Shown here: in pieces, positions 8,626 to 16,995 of the stretch
How the letters are laid out: the number at the start of each line of letters is the position of its first letter
How positions within the stretch are numbered: position 1 is the stretch's first letter
Source: Chitinophagaceae bacterium BSSC1
GTDB lineage: Bacteria > Bacteroidota > Bacteroidia > Chitinophagales > Chitinophagaceae
Reading direction: 5' to 3'
Assembly: GCA_002256435.1 (NCBI GenBank)
Contig: NKJC01000001.1
Location: 620,001-684,000 of the forward strand
DNA: 64,000 nucleotides
The notes under the pieces: model-generated
Database searches by the model: none
What the model saw: the letters and a program-made list of their open reading frames with translations, nothing else
What the model was told of the DNA's origin: nothing
Position numbers and translations under genes: made by a program

Positions 8626-9272
8626 CCACTATAGCACTAGTTGACGATCATGAATTATTGCGTTCCGGTCTGGCCGCCATTGTAAATACCTTTGAAGGTT
8701 TTAAAGTTGTTATGGAAGCTGATAATGGAAAGGTCTTTATCAACAATATGAAGGGTAAACCAGCACCAGATATAGTTTTACTTGACATAACCATGCCAGT
8801 AATGGATGGATACGAAACGGCTGGTTGGATTAAAAATAATTTACCAGACACCAAAGTCTTGGTATTGAGTATGCTGGAAAATGATGGAGCCATTATCCGG
8901 ATGTTGAAAAATGGAGCAAGGGGCTATATATTAAAAGATAGCAATCCAAAGATTTTTAGATCCGCATTGAATAATATTCGTGACACGGGCTATTTTATCA
9001 ATGACCTTGTTAGTAATAAACTGATGCATTATATTAATCAGGATGAAACAACAGAAATGCAGGTTTTGCCACTTCAGCATTTGAGTGACAATGAACTCTG
9101 CTTTTTAAAGTTGATTTGCACAGATAAAACCTATAAGGAAATTGCAGAAGACATGAGTCTTAGTCCAAGAACAATTGATACCTATAGAGATAACCTGTTT
9201 AAAAAATTACAAATCAAAACCAGGACTGGCTTGGCCATTTTTGCCATAAGGAATGGCCTGATTGATATGTAA
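8622..9272 (+). CDS. Response regulator, NarL/FixJ family (REC-LuxR HTH)
   Basis: A 216-residue regulator with an N-terminal receiver (acidic D8-D9, phosphoacceptor Asp55 in L-L-D-I-T-M-P, conserved Lys in L-K-D) and a C-terminal LuxR-type helix-turn-helix (T-Y-K-E-I-A-E-D-M-S-L-S, R-T-I-D-T-Y). The ATGA overlap with the kinase gene shows cotranslation. It is the DNA-binding output of the kinase at 7828-8625. Target genes are unknown; the lipoprotein at 6720 is a plausible neighbour target. The next gene is convergent, 22 bases away. Confidence 0.92.
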   Translation: MTTIALVDDHELLRSGLAAIVNTFEGFKVVMEADNGKVFINNMKGKPAPDIVLLDITMPVMDGYETAGWIKNNLPDTKVLVLSMLENDGAIIRMLKNGARGYILKDSNPKIFRSALNNIRDTGYFINDLVSNKLMHYINQDETTEMQVLPLQHLSDNELCFLKLICTDKTYKEIAEDMSLSPRTIDTYRDNLFKKLQIKTRTGLAIFAIRNGLIDM

Positions 9273-9294
9273 TTATCCTACTAGAAAAGGTTTT

Positions 9295-9699
9295 TTATCT
9301 AGGGAAAATAGATTCAACAAATTCAAAAGAAAGGGGCTTGGTTACATAATCCAATACCAAGGGATGTGATTTTGCCTTTCGTTGGTCACCTGTATCAATA
9401 CTGGAAGACAACATAATTATTTTACTGGGCTTTTTAAATAATTGATATTCATCAAGAAAGTCCCATCCATTTTTTCCAGGAAAATTAATGTCTAAAAGGA
9501 TCAAGCATCCTCCATCTTTATCTGACTCTTTTAAAAAATCAAGCGCGTCATCAACGTCTAAAAAAACCTCTACTGGCATGTTTGGATTAACTGACTGTAT
9601 CACTTTACGATTCAGCATATTGGTTAATGCATCATCATCCACCAAAACAATTCGGTTGAACGATGTAGACATCGTATGGGCTAACTTTTCAGTCATCAT
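9295..9699 (-). CDS. Stand-alone receiver-domain response regulator
   Basis: About 134 residues from the ATG at 9699; a TTG at 9714 could extend it by 5 residues, and ATGs at 9696 and 9672 are alternatives. The receiver is complete: L-V-D-D-D, phosphoacceptor Asp70 in L-L-D-I-N-F-P, and a final K-P-L. No output domain is present. The sequence is strikingly like the receiver half of the PAS protein at 5347-6420 (shared D-D-D-A-L-T-N-M-L-N, K-N-G-W-D-F-L and I-M-L-S-S-S-I-D). The pair probably arose by duplication. No cognate kinase is adjacent. Confidence 0.8.
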   Translation of the reverse strand: MMTEKLAHTMSTSFNRIVLVDDDALTNMLNRKVIQSVNPNMPVEVFLDVDDALDFLKESDKDGGCLILLDINFPGKNGWDFLDEYQLFKKPSKIIMLSSSIDTGDQRKAKSHPLVLDYVTKPLSFEFVESIFPR

Positions 9700-9767
9700 T
9701 GGTTGGGTTAACAAATCAAATATTATAAGCCCGCCACTTTTCAGTTTTGGACATTGGATCTAGTTAA

Positions 9768-9797
9768 GAAATCCCCTCCTGGAAAGGAAGGGATTTC
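9768..9797. other. Hairpin A (8+4 bp stem, GGAA tetraloop)
   Basis: GAAATCCC (9768-9775) pairs perfectly with GGGATTTC (9790-9797). After one mismatch an inner TCCT/AGGA stem closes on a GGAA (GNRA-type) loop. There is no T-tract on either strand, so it is not a canonical terminator. Confidence 0.55.
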
Positions 9798-9801
9798 ATT
9801 G

Positions 9802-9836
9802 TTGATGGGGAGCACCCCTAATTGCTTCTCCATCAA
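9802..9836. other. Hairpin B (13 bp stem with one bulge)
   Basis: TTGATGG (9802-9808) pairs with CCATCAA (9830-9836). Inside it GGAGCA (9809-9814) pairs with TGCTTC (9823-9828) with one G-T wobble, leaving an 8-base loop and a single T bulge. It lies only 4 bases from hairpin A. Confidence 0.5.
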
Positions 9837-9868
9837 TTTACTGGCTTCTGACTTTATCAGTTAGTTGG

Positions 9869-10027
9869 TTAGCTTCCCAAAACCGATTTGTTATAAAAGT
9901 CTTCTATCCAGCAACTTTGTTTGCGCTTGGCACTAAATTTTTTCTCTAATAAACGTTGTTGATGTTGGAATGAAAAGCTTCCTGGTGCTTGATGCGCTTG
10001 AATAGAACTGTTTCTGCTTGTTGACAT
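9869..10027 (-). CDS. Small basic protein, 52 residues, unrecognised
   Basis: An ATG-to-TAA frame of 52 codons on the minus strand. The protein is polar and Gln/Ser/Lys-rich with a hydrophobic-aromatic C-terminal patch (C-W-I-E-D-F-Y). Codon choice resembles neighbouring genes. I recognise no family. It ends 33 bases before two consecutive hairpins and is oriented toward the stand-alone receiver gene. It may be a true small protein or the coding remnant of a structured transcript. It fills most of a 480-base gap that otherwise has no gene. Confidence 0.4.
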   Translation of the reverse strand: MSTSRNSSIQAHQAPGSFSFQHQQRLLEKKFSAKRKQSCWIEDFYNKSVLGS

Positions 10028-10134
10028 ACTATTAGGGGTTAAGGATATCTAATTTGCTTGCTAATCCGCTCTTAATGCAATACTGTAAAGTTGCATCATG
10101 ACATTTGCAGCTATTGTAACAAGAGACGGGATTC

Positions 10135-10158
10135 TTTTGTAGGATTTTTGCTACAAAA
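10135..10158. promoter_or_regulatory. Inverted repeat upstream of porZ
   Basis: TTTTGTAG (10135-10142) and CTACAAAA (10151-10158) form a perfect 8-bp inverted repeat around an 8-base spacer, 35 bases before the porZ ATG. This is operator-like, or a stem-loop. Confidence 0.45.
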
Positions 10159-10193
10159 AACCTGCAGTTTGCTGCAATGCTTAACTTTAATCT

Positions 10194-12554
10194 ATGCGCG
10201 GTTTTTTCTATAGCAAAATCAGTTTAGATCAAATGACCACCTATGCTATCAAAGGCTTATCCCTGTTGGCTTTTACAGGATTTATTGGCCTGAACAGCTT
10301 ACATGCACAGGAAAACAAGATTCCTCCCATTGGCCAATGGCGCGAGCACTTGAGTTATATACAAGCCCAGCAAGTAATAAAAGGGAACCAACTTTACTGT
10401 GCTAGCAATAATGCCGTATTTAGTGTTAACCAAGAAGGCAGCTTGAACAGGTATAGTAAGATGAATGGCTTGAATGATCTGAACATTAGCGCAATAGGTT
10501 GGGACCAAGAAAGTCAGCAATTAGTAATCGCTTATACCAATAGCAATTTGGATGTTTTAAAGGGTAGTATTGTCAAAAATATTGGTGACATTAAACGATC
10601 TACCATTGCTGGCAACAAACGCATTGCTAGTATCTTTTGCAGAAACGGACTTGCCTATCTGAGTACGGGCTTGGGCATAGTGATAGCTGACCTAGGAAAA
10701 TATGAAATCAAAGACAGTTGGTTCTTGGGTAAAAATGGGGCCCAGGTATCTGTCTTTTCTTTTACTGCTGATGCTACAGATTTTTATGCAGCAACAGAAG
10801 AAGGGCTAAAAAAAGCAATTATTTTGGACCCCAATTTGTCCAATAGCAATAACTGGCGTTTATTGGGAGCGGCAAATGGATTGAGCACTGGGGCTGTTCA
10901 ACAGGTATTAACCCTGAATAATAAAATCTTGGCGGTCAAAAACGATAGTCTGTTCTTGCAAAACAATGGATTATTTAGTCTTTTCTATACAGACAAAGAA
11001 TGGCCTATCACCAATGTAACAGTCAGTGGTAATAGCTTACAGATCTGTCAAAGAAAAACTAGTGGTGCTTCAAGAGTATTGCTTTTAAATGAAGCTGGCG
11101 GCATTGTTCAAAATTTATCAAAGCCTGGTGTCATCAGCTTTCCCAAAAATGCTATTCAAGATGGATCAGCCATTTGGGTTGCGGACTTATTTGGGGGTTT
11201 GTCCAAATTTGAAAACGGTGCTTCAGAACAATATCTTCCTAATGGCCCATTGGGTATTGCCACTGGCGATTTGGTTTTTCAATCAGAGCATTTGTATGCA
11301 GCCGCTGGTTCTGTGAACGATGCCTGGAATTACCAATACAATAGAAATGGGGTCTATGATTACATAGACGATTCTTGGAATTTTAAGGGCTATTTTAACC
11401 AGCCTGTTTTAGATTCAGTATTGGACTTTGTAAGTCTGGCTATTGACCCTAGAGATGGCGCTCTATGGGCAGGATCTTATGGTGGTGGGCTGGTGCGCTT
11501 TAAAGAAAATCAGACCAGCATTTACAAACAGAAAAATAGCAGTTTGCAACCCGCTTTGGGTGATCCAAATAGTTATAGAGTATCTGGTCTGGCTTTTGAT
11601 CAGGCAGGTAATTTATGGATAGCCAACTATGGTGCAGCACAAAATATTCAGGTACGTAAAAAAGATAGTAGCTGGGCATCCATTAGAATACCATTCTCTC
11701 ATACTGAAAATGCCCTTAGTCAAATATTGGTAGACCAAGAACAGCAAATCTGGTTGATTAGCCCAAAAGGGAATGGCATTTTTTGTTACCAACCCGGCAA
11801 TAGCATTGACGCTACCAGTGACGATAGGTGGAAAAATTACTTGGCTGGATCTGGCAATGGGAATCTACCCAGCAACAATGTTCGCTGCATGGCCATGGAC
11901 AAAAACGGCTTTATCTGGGTGGGTACGGACAAGGGGATAGGCATTATCCAGTGTAGCAATGAGGTTTTTGGTAATGGATGTGAAGCCCTACTTCCGGTAG
12001 TGCAACAAGATAGGTTTGCTGGTTTATTGTTTCAAGACGAAGACGTGCAATCCATTGCGGTAGATGGGGCCAATAGAAAATGGGTAGGCACCAAGAATGG
12101 CTTATGGCTTTTATCGCCCGAAGGGGATAAAATTATTTACCGCTTTACACAGGACAATAGTCAACTCTTGGGTAATGACATAAAAAAATTGGCCATCAAC
12201 AGCTTTACCGGAGAGGTATTTATTGCCAGCACCAATGGCATTTGTAGTTTCAGAAGTACCGCCACCGAGGGAGGCAACACACAAGAAAATGTATTGGTCT
12301 TCCCTAATCCTGTTCCAGCAGGATATAACGGAACCATTGCCATACGTGGTTTATCCAATAATGCGCTGGTAAAAATTACAGAGCTCAATGGTCAATTGGT
12401 TTACCAAACCAGGGCCTTGGGTGGTCAAGCTATTTGGGATGGAAATCGCTATACTGGCTCTAAAGCAGCAAGTGGGGTGTATTTAGTCATTGTCAGAGAC
12501 GATACTGGCAAAGAAAAAATAGCCACTAAAATAGTCTTGCTCTCTGGACGTTAA
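10194..12554 (+). CDS. porZ: PorZ-type type IX secretion system protein (two beta-propellers plus CTD)
   Basis: A 786-residue exported protein, close to the length of Porphyromonas PorZ. A signal peptide ends at L-H-A-Q. The mature N-terminus I-G-Q-W-R-E-H-L-S-Y matches the family. Many W-x-G and I-W-V-G-T repeats form the two regulator-type propellers (for example around bases 11460 and 11910). The last about 80 residues are a type A sorting domain (F-P-N-P-V-P start, G-V-Y-L-V end). In the known system PorZ sits on the cell surface with PorU and delivers anionic LPS to cargo. The ATG at 10233 is an alternative start giving a more usual 26-residue signal. A TAACTTTA element (1 mismatch to TAnnTTTG) lies 5 bases before the 10194 ATG. 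Confidence 0.82.
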   Translation: MRGFFYSKISLDQMTTYAIKGLSLLAFTGFIGLNSLHAQENKIPPIGQWREHLSYIQAQQVIKGNQLYCASNNAVFSVNQEGSLNRYSKMNGLNDLNISAIGWDQESQQLVIAYTNSNLDVLKGSIVKNIGDIKRSTIAGNKRIASIFCRNGLAYLSTGLGIVIADLGKYEIKDSWFLGKNGAQVSVFSFTADATDFYAATEEGLKKAIILDPNLSNSNNWRLLGAANGLSTGAVQQVLTLNNKILAVKNDSLFLQNNGLFSLFYTDKEWPITNVTVSGNSLQICQRKTSGASRVLLLNEAGGIVQNLSKPGVISFPKNAIQDGSAIWVADLFGGLSKFENGASEQYLPNGPLGIATGDLVFQSEHLYAAAGSVNDAWNYQYNRNGVYDYIDDSWNFKGYFNQPVLDSVLDFVSLAIDPRDGALWAGSYGGGLVRFKENQTSIYKQKNSSLQPALGDPNSYRVSGLAFDQAGNLWIANYGAAQNIQVRKKDSSWASIRIPFSHTENALSQILVDQEQQIWLISPKGNGIFCYQPGNSIDATSDDRWKNYLAGSGNGNLPSNNVRCMAMDKNGFIWVGTDKGIGIIQCSNEVFGNGCEALLPVVQQDRFAGLLFQDEDVQSIAVDGANRKWVGTKNGLWLLSPEGDKIIYRFTQDNSQLLGNDIKKLAINSFTGEVFIASTNGICSFRSTATEGGNTQENVLVFPNPVPAGYNGTIAIRGLSNNALVKITELNGQLVYQTRALGGQAIWDGNRYTGSKAASGVYLVIVRDDTGKEKIATKIVLLSGR

Positions 12555-14989
12555 TCATCATCCTTATCCGCCTTTTTTCCTTCTTTATAAAAAGCCGCAC
12601 GCTTGGGTCCAGGGAATGGCACATTGTCTCCTTTAATACCATGCCATAATACATAATTGAATTCTAAATCAGGTACGGCGTCTTCCTTAGCCAAATTGAA
12701 TTTTTCACTTCTACGTTGCCATTCATTCATAGCCGTGTTCTTGTCATTAAAATCAACCTTATTCTTTAGTGCCGTAAATCCAGTTGCATTGGGTTGGTTG
12801 GTGAAGCAGCGCCAAAGTGGGGTTGCAGCTGCATCATATTGACTCATAGGTGGTATACCCAAAATCAATTCCATGGTTCTTAATACGGAAGAAGTGGAAT
12901 ACATGGTATGGTCTATAAATCCTCTTTTTACAAATCCACCGGCAACATAAACCGGGCTTCTATGTGCGTCTACATGGTCTGCACCGTTTTGCGCATCGTC
13001 TTCTAAAATAAAGACCACACTCTCCTTCCAAATAGGACTCTTACTCAAATATTCTACAAACATACCCACCGCCAAATCATTATCAGCAACGTGCGCAAAA
13101 GGAGTTGGTCTTCCTTTTTTCATACCCTCCGTATGGTCATTGCAAAAACGCAAACTATTAAAACTTGGAACAGCACCTGCGATTAATAAGGAATCAAATT
13201 CACGCTTCCATTGACTAAACCTAGTTGTATCTCTTACTTCATGGGTATAGCTGGTAAAATAAGGGCAAAAATGATTTTTCAACACGGGTATATTGGCTTT
13301 GCCATTGTCTGCAAATTCTCCATAAGTCCTATAAGAAACACCCGCTTTTTTACAATGATCCCAAATAAATCCACCCTTGTTATTGGCAACAGGTCTATTA
13401 CCCTCTGCATCATAACTACCTCCACGATTACCATAACTATTGACCCAGTTTTTTTCTAAATAATCAGTAGCATAAGCACCTGTACTCCAATTATGACCAT
13501 CGGCACTCACTTCTCCATCTACATAAAAATTATCTAACAACACAAATTGCTTTACCAAAGCGTGTTGATTGGGGGTTACTTTTTCGCCAAACAAAACCAA
13601 AGAAGGATCACCATTTCCTTCTTTTACATCGCCCAATACTTGGTCATAGGTTCTATTTTCTTTGATAATATAAAACACGTGTTTAATAGGACTAGCTGCT
13701 CCCACTTTTCTTGGAATGGGATTTCCCTCTTCGCCTACAGCAACGGTTTCTTGTTCTTTTTTATAAGGTGTGTTTTTGTAGACTTGTTGAGAATACAATG
13801 CCAACTGTGCTTCTGAAGGAGTTTCAATAATGCTGAGTGTTCCTTTGAATAACCCTCCTATATATTGAACACCAATGGGTCTATTAGGATCCCCTTGCTG
13901 ATATACAACTTCTTGTTTGCCAACATATGGGCTTGGACCATACGGATTGGCCATGGAAGAAAATCCTTTACCATTACTAACTAGGATTTTCTTACCTAAA
14001 ACTTTCACATTGGTGGGATACCAACCAACAGGAATAAATCCTTTGCTCTTACTGGCGCCTTGCTTACTCACGTCAAACACACTCAAACAGTTATTGTCTG
14101 CATTGGCAATATAAATAGTTTTTTCATCTGCACTTAGCGCCAAACCATTGGTAGTAGAACCATTGGGCGCGTCAGGATACAACGCAGCGTTTAGGGTTTC
14201 CACTACTTTTCTGTTTTTCAGATCTATTACTGAAACAGCGTTATCATTGCTATTGGCAACATAGGCCCAATTGCCTTTTTTACTCAAACAAATTTCATTT
14301 GGATTATCACCCACAGGAATATTGCTGACAATATTGTTCTTCTCTGTATCAAATACATAGAGCTTGTCACAACCCCAGCAACTGATATACAATTCTTTTT
14401 TATCAGGAGATAATAAACAAGCATACGCTTCTCCATCTAACTGATATTGCTGGTGGGTCTTGGTTAAAAGATCAACTATATAGAGTGATTTACTATCTCT
14501 TGAAACAACATACAATTTATTAGCCGCGTTATCCAATGCAATTCCGGATGGTCCAATTTTATTGGGCCATTTTTTTCCAAGGACAATACTGTCTTGCAAT
14601 ACTAATTTCTTGTTTTGGATGGCATATTTTAAAATCCAGTTATCGTGACCACCTGCGGCATACAAGAATTTTTCATCGTCACTAAAAGCCAATCCATACC
14701 AACTCTTGGCAATGACTACAGAATCTAATAATTGCTCTTTCTGTGGATCAATTAATTGAATACTTTGAACCCCTTGTCCATTATTGGTAACTGCTAATAA
14801 TTTGCCAGACTTACTCAAAATCATATTCAATGGCAGATCTCCCAATGGCATGCTTTTGCCAACTGGCGTAAGACTCCATCCGTTGGGTAACCGAACAGAT
14901 TGGGCTTGCATTTGATCCAGACTTTGGGCATTTACTTGTCCTGTAGTCAATAGGGCAACAACAAGTAAAATCTTGCTAACTAATTTCAT
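12551..14989 (-). CDS. Bifunctional YncE-like beta-propeller / alkaline-phosphatase-fold phosphoesterase
   Basis: An 812-residue secreted protein with a signal peptide ending near V-N-A-Q. Residues about 40-370 form a YVTN/YncE beta-propeller (repeated V-A-N-S-N-D-N-A-V-S and Y-I-A-N-A-D-N motifs). The C-terminal half is a PF04185-like phosphoesterase (I-K-E-N-R-T-Y-D-Q, D-G-H-N-W-S, E-D-D-A-Q-N-G, D-H-V-D-A-H-R-S-P). This architecture recurs in Bacteroidota and Acidobacteria; the substrate is unknown. Its stop codon overlaps the convergent porZ stop inside the palindrome TTAA, so the two genes share four bases and no terminator can lie between them. Confidence 0.82.
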   Translation of the reverse strand: MKLVSKILLVVALLTTGQVNAQSLDQMQAQSVRLPNGWSLTPVGKSMPLGDLPLNMILSKSGKLLAVTNNGQGVQSIQLIDPQKEQLLDSVVIAKSWYGLAFSDDEKFLYAAGGHDNWILKYAIQNKKLVLQDSIVLGKKWPNKIGPSGIALDNAANKLYVVSRDSKSLYIVDLLTKTHQQYQLDGEAYACLLSPDKKELYISCWGCDKLYVFDTEKNNIVSNIPVGDNPNEICLSKKGNWAYVANSNDNAVSVIDLKNRKVVETLNAALYPDAPNGSTTNGLALSADEKTIYIANADNNCLSVFDVSKQGASKSKGFIPVGWYPTNVKVLGKKILVSNGKGFSSMANPYGPSPYVGKQEVVYQQGDPNRPIGVQYIGGLFKGTLSIIETPSEAQLALYSQQVYKNTPYKKEQETVAVGEEGNPIPRKVGAASPIKHVFYIIKENRTYDQVLGDVKEGNGDPSLVLFGEKVTPNQHALVKQFVLLDNFYVDGEVSADGHNWSTGAYATDYLEKNWVNSYGNRGGSYDAEGNRPVANNKGGFIWDHCKKAGVSYRTYGEFADNGKANIPVLKNHFCPYFTSYTHEVRDTTRFSQWKREFDSLLIAGAVPSFNSLRFCNDHTEGMKKGRPTPFAHVADNDLAVGMFVEYLSKSPIWKESVVFILEDDAQNGADHVDAHRSPVYVAGGFVKRGFIDHTMYSTSSVLRTMELILGIPPMSQYDAAATPLWRCFTNQPNATGFTALKNKVDFNDKNTAMNEWQRRSEKFNLAKEDAVPDLEFNYVLWHGIKGDNVPFPGPKRAAFYKEGKKADKDDD

Positions 14990-15064
14990 GGGAGCTATTT
15001 AAGGGAACTAAGATACAAAAGCCTTTTGCCAATTGAATCAGATAACAGAAACATCACATACTAT

Positions 15065-16357
15065 TCAAAACCGGGATCTGTGGTTGGGCAAATATTTGAG
15101 AAGCCTTTTGCGGAATTTGTGATAGTCTACGGTAATGGTATGTCTGGGAGTTTGAATTTGCTCAAAATCAGGATGGGCCAATTCTTCTTGAATCAAGGCA
15201 GGTACATTTTTGGGGCGCTTCCACTGGCCACTTAATTCCCTAGCCATAATTTTAGATTGCAGTTCTGACCCTGGCCAGATACAGCCCAAGGGTTGGAATA
15301 GTCCAATAAAATACAAATTCTCTATTGTGGGGTGCATCATGCGTAACCAAAGGGGCACAGCTCCTTCAGAATAATCAATCAGGTTTTTGTTAAAAAAAGG
15401 ATGGGTAATCTGATAACCGGTACAAGCAACAATGGAGTCATATTCTCCCTTGCTTCCGTCTACAAAATGAACCGTATTCCCTTCTAGTTTTGCAATGTCT
15501 TTTCTGGGCTTGATCTTCCCATGGCGTATACTAAAAAACAAGTCTTCATTTACTGTTGGGTGGTGAGAACCCAGTGGTGCTTCTGGATTTGGCAATCCAT
15601 ATAATTCATTCTTGCCATTGCGCAATTGCAGGCTTAACGCCGATACCTTTTGCCAGATGAATCTTGGCAACCAATTGATTTTGGCACTGAATACATCGGC
15701 CGGACGGCCCATCATAAACTTGGGTACTATCCAATAACCCCTTCTCCAACTCATGTCTACGCTACTAGCCACCCTACTACTTTCTACTGCCACATCACAG
15801 GCAGAATTACCACCACCAATTACCAACACCCTTTTACCTGCAAATCTGCTAAAGCGTTTTACTACGTGTGAATGAATCAACTCTCCACTAAATGTACCAG
15901 GATATTCGGGCATTCTAGGCTGCCAGTGGTGCCCATTGCAAATGGCTAATGCGTCAAATACACGCGTACTAGATGCGCCAAATTTCTCAATAGTGACCAC
16001 CCATTTTCCCTCAGCATTGCGCTCACATGATTTGACAAGGGTTTGAAACTGTATATGGGGATAGAGATTAAACTCACGGGCATATGCCTGAAAATAATCA
16101 GCTAGTTGTTTGTGACCAGGATAATCCGGATAGTCTTCCGGCATGGAAAAATCATCATACTGACTAAAGGCTTTGGAAGAAATAATATGGGTGGTTTCAA
16201 AGACGGAGGAATGACTTTCTTCTTCAGTAAAAACCCAGTTGCCTCCTACTTCTTTGCCAAAATCATAGACCGTTACATTTAACCCAGCGTCTAAGAGGTT
16301 TTTGGCTGCGGTTATACCCGAAGGACCAGCCCCAATGACACAGACCTCTTGACTCAT
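15065..16357 (-). CDS. Flavin-containing monooxygenase (NAD(P)-binding)
   Basis: A 430-residue two-dinucleotide-fold enzyme. FAD binding is by G-A-G-P-S-G (residues 9-14) and NADPH binding by G-G-G-N-S-A (181-186). An FMO-like motif F-S-G-E-L-I-H at 156-162 lacks the Tyr/Phe four residues after the His that is usual in the FMO signature. A C-terminal A-C-T-G-Y motif is present. FMO enzymes oxygenate soft nucleophiles such as amines and sulfides. It sits 11 bases after the small exported protein gene at 16369, and probably belongs to the icmF transcript. Confidence 0.85.
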   Translation of the reverse strand: MSQEVCVIGAGPSGITAAKNLLDAGLNVTVYDFGKEVGGNWVFTEEESHSSVFETTHIISSKAFSQYDDFSMPEDYPDYPGHKQLADYFQAYAREFNLYPHIQFQTLVKSCERNAEGKWVVTIEKFGASSTRVFDALAICNGHHWQPRMPEYPGTFSGELIHSHVVKRFSRFAGKRVLVIGGGNSACDVAVESSRVASSVDMSWRRGYWIVPKFMMGRPADVFSAKINWLPRFIWQKVSALSLQLRNGKNELYGLPNPEAPLGSHHPTVNEDLFFSIRHGKIKPRKDIAKLEGNTVHFVDGSKGEYDSIVACTGYQITHPFFNKNLIDYSEGAVPLWLRMMHPTIENLYFIGLFQPLGCIWPGSELQSKIMARELSGQWKRPKNVPALIQEELAHPDFEQIQTPRHTITVDYHKFRKRLLKYLPNHRSRF

Positions 16358-16368
16358 GCTATGATGGA

Positions 16369-16959
16369 TTATTGTTTCTTAAATTCAAAACTGCGAATCA
16401 CTTTGAATTTTTGTGCGCCGTTCTCTCCTGGCACCACTCGGTACTGCAATTGACGCATCATACCTGATGGTTCATACTTAGTACTATCTACTTGTTGATA
16501 AACTGGAAATCTACGCATGAGGTTGCCCTCAATTAAAGAATATTCATCAAAGCCTCGGTACCCAGTTCTTAATTTGGGATCATCCAAAATATCAGGAAAG
16601 CCAATTGGCCCAATGGTTTCATTTTTCTCAGAATAAATACCAATTACTTTACCAAAATTGGCATCTACTCCTGTAAAAATATACATGACTAAGTCAGGAA
16701 ATCCATCGTTATTTAAGTCATCAGTTTCAGCAGATTTAATTCTACCCTTGATTTCAAAACTTACTTCACGTGCTTCTTTTTCAAATCCAACAGGGGTAAT
16801 GGTTACCGTATTTTTTTCAGGGTTCTTGTTATTACAATACACACGGTATCCGGCTTTGGCCACTTTTAATGTGGAATCATATTTTTTAAACTGTGCGTCT
16901 GAACTCAAATAAAAGCCCACCAAGAGCAGCAAACAAACAAGGATTCTTTTCAACAACAT
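16369..16959 (-). CDS. Exported protein with a DxNxDGxxD motif, function unknown
   Basis: A 196-residue protein with a clear signal peptide ending at S-D-A-Q. The mature protein contains D-D-L-N-N-D-G-F-P-D, a calcium-loop-like motif seen in FG-GAP/VCBS and PliI-type folds, followed by beta-rich sequence. A PliI-like lysozyme-inhibitor fold is possible but not established. It lies 36 bases downstream of icmF and 11 bases upstream of the monooxygenase, so the three may be cotranscribed. No catalytic residues can be assigned. Confidence 0.6.
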   Translation of the reverse strand: MLLKRILVCLLLLVGFYLSSDAQFKKYDSTLKVAKAGYRVYCNNKNPEKNTVTITPVGFEKEAREVSFEIKGRIKSAETDDLNNDGFPDLVMYIFTGVDANFGKVIGIYSEKNETIGPIGFPDILDDPKLRTGYRGFDEYSLIEGNLMRRFPVYQQVDSTKYEPSGMMRQLQYRVVPGENGAQKFKVIRSFEFKKQ

Positions 16960-16995
16960 ATTTTTTAATTAGCGGGCTTCAAGATAGCTATTTTG

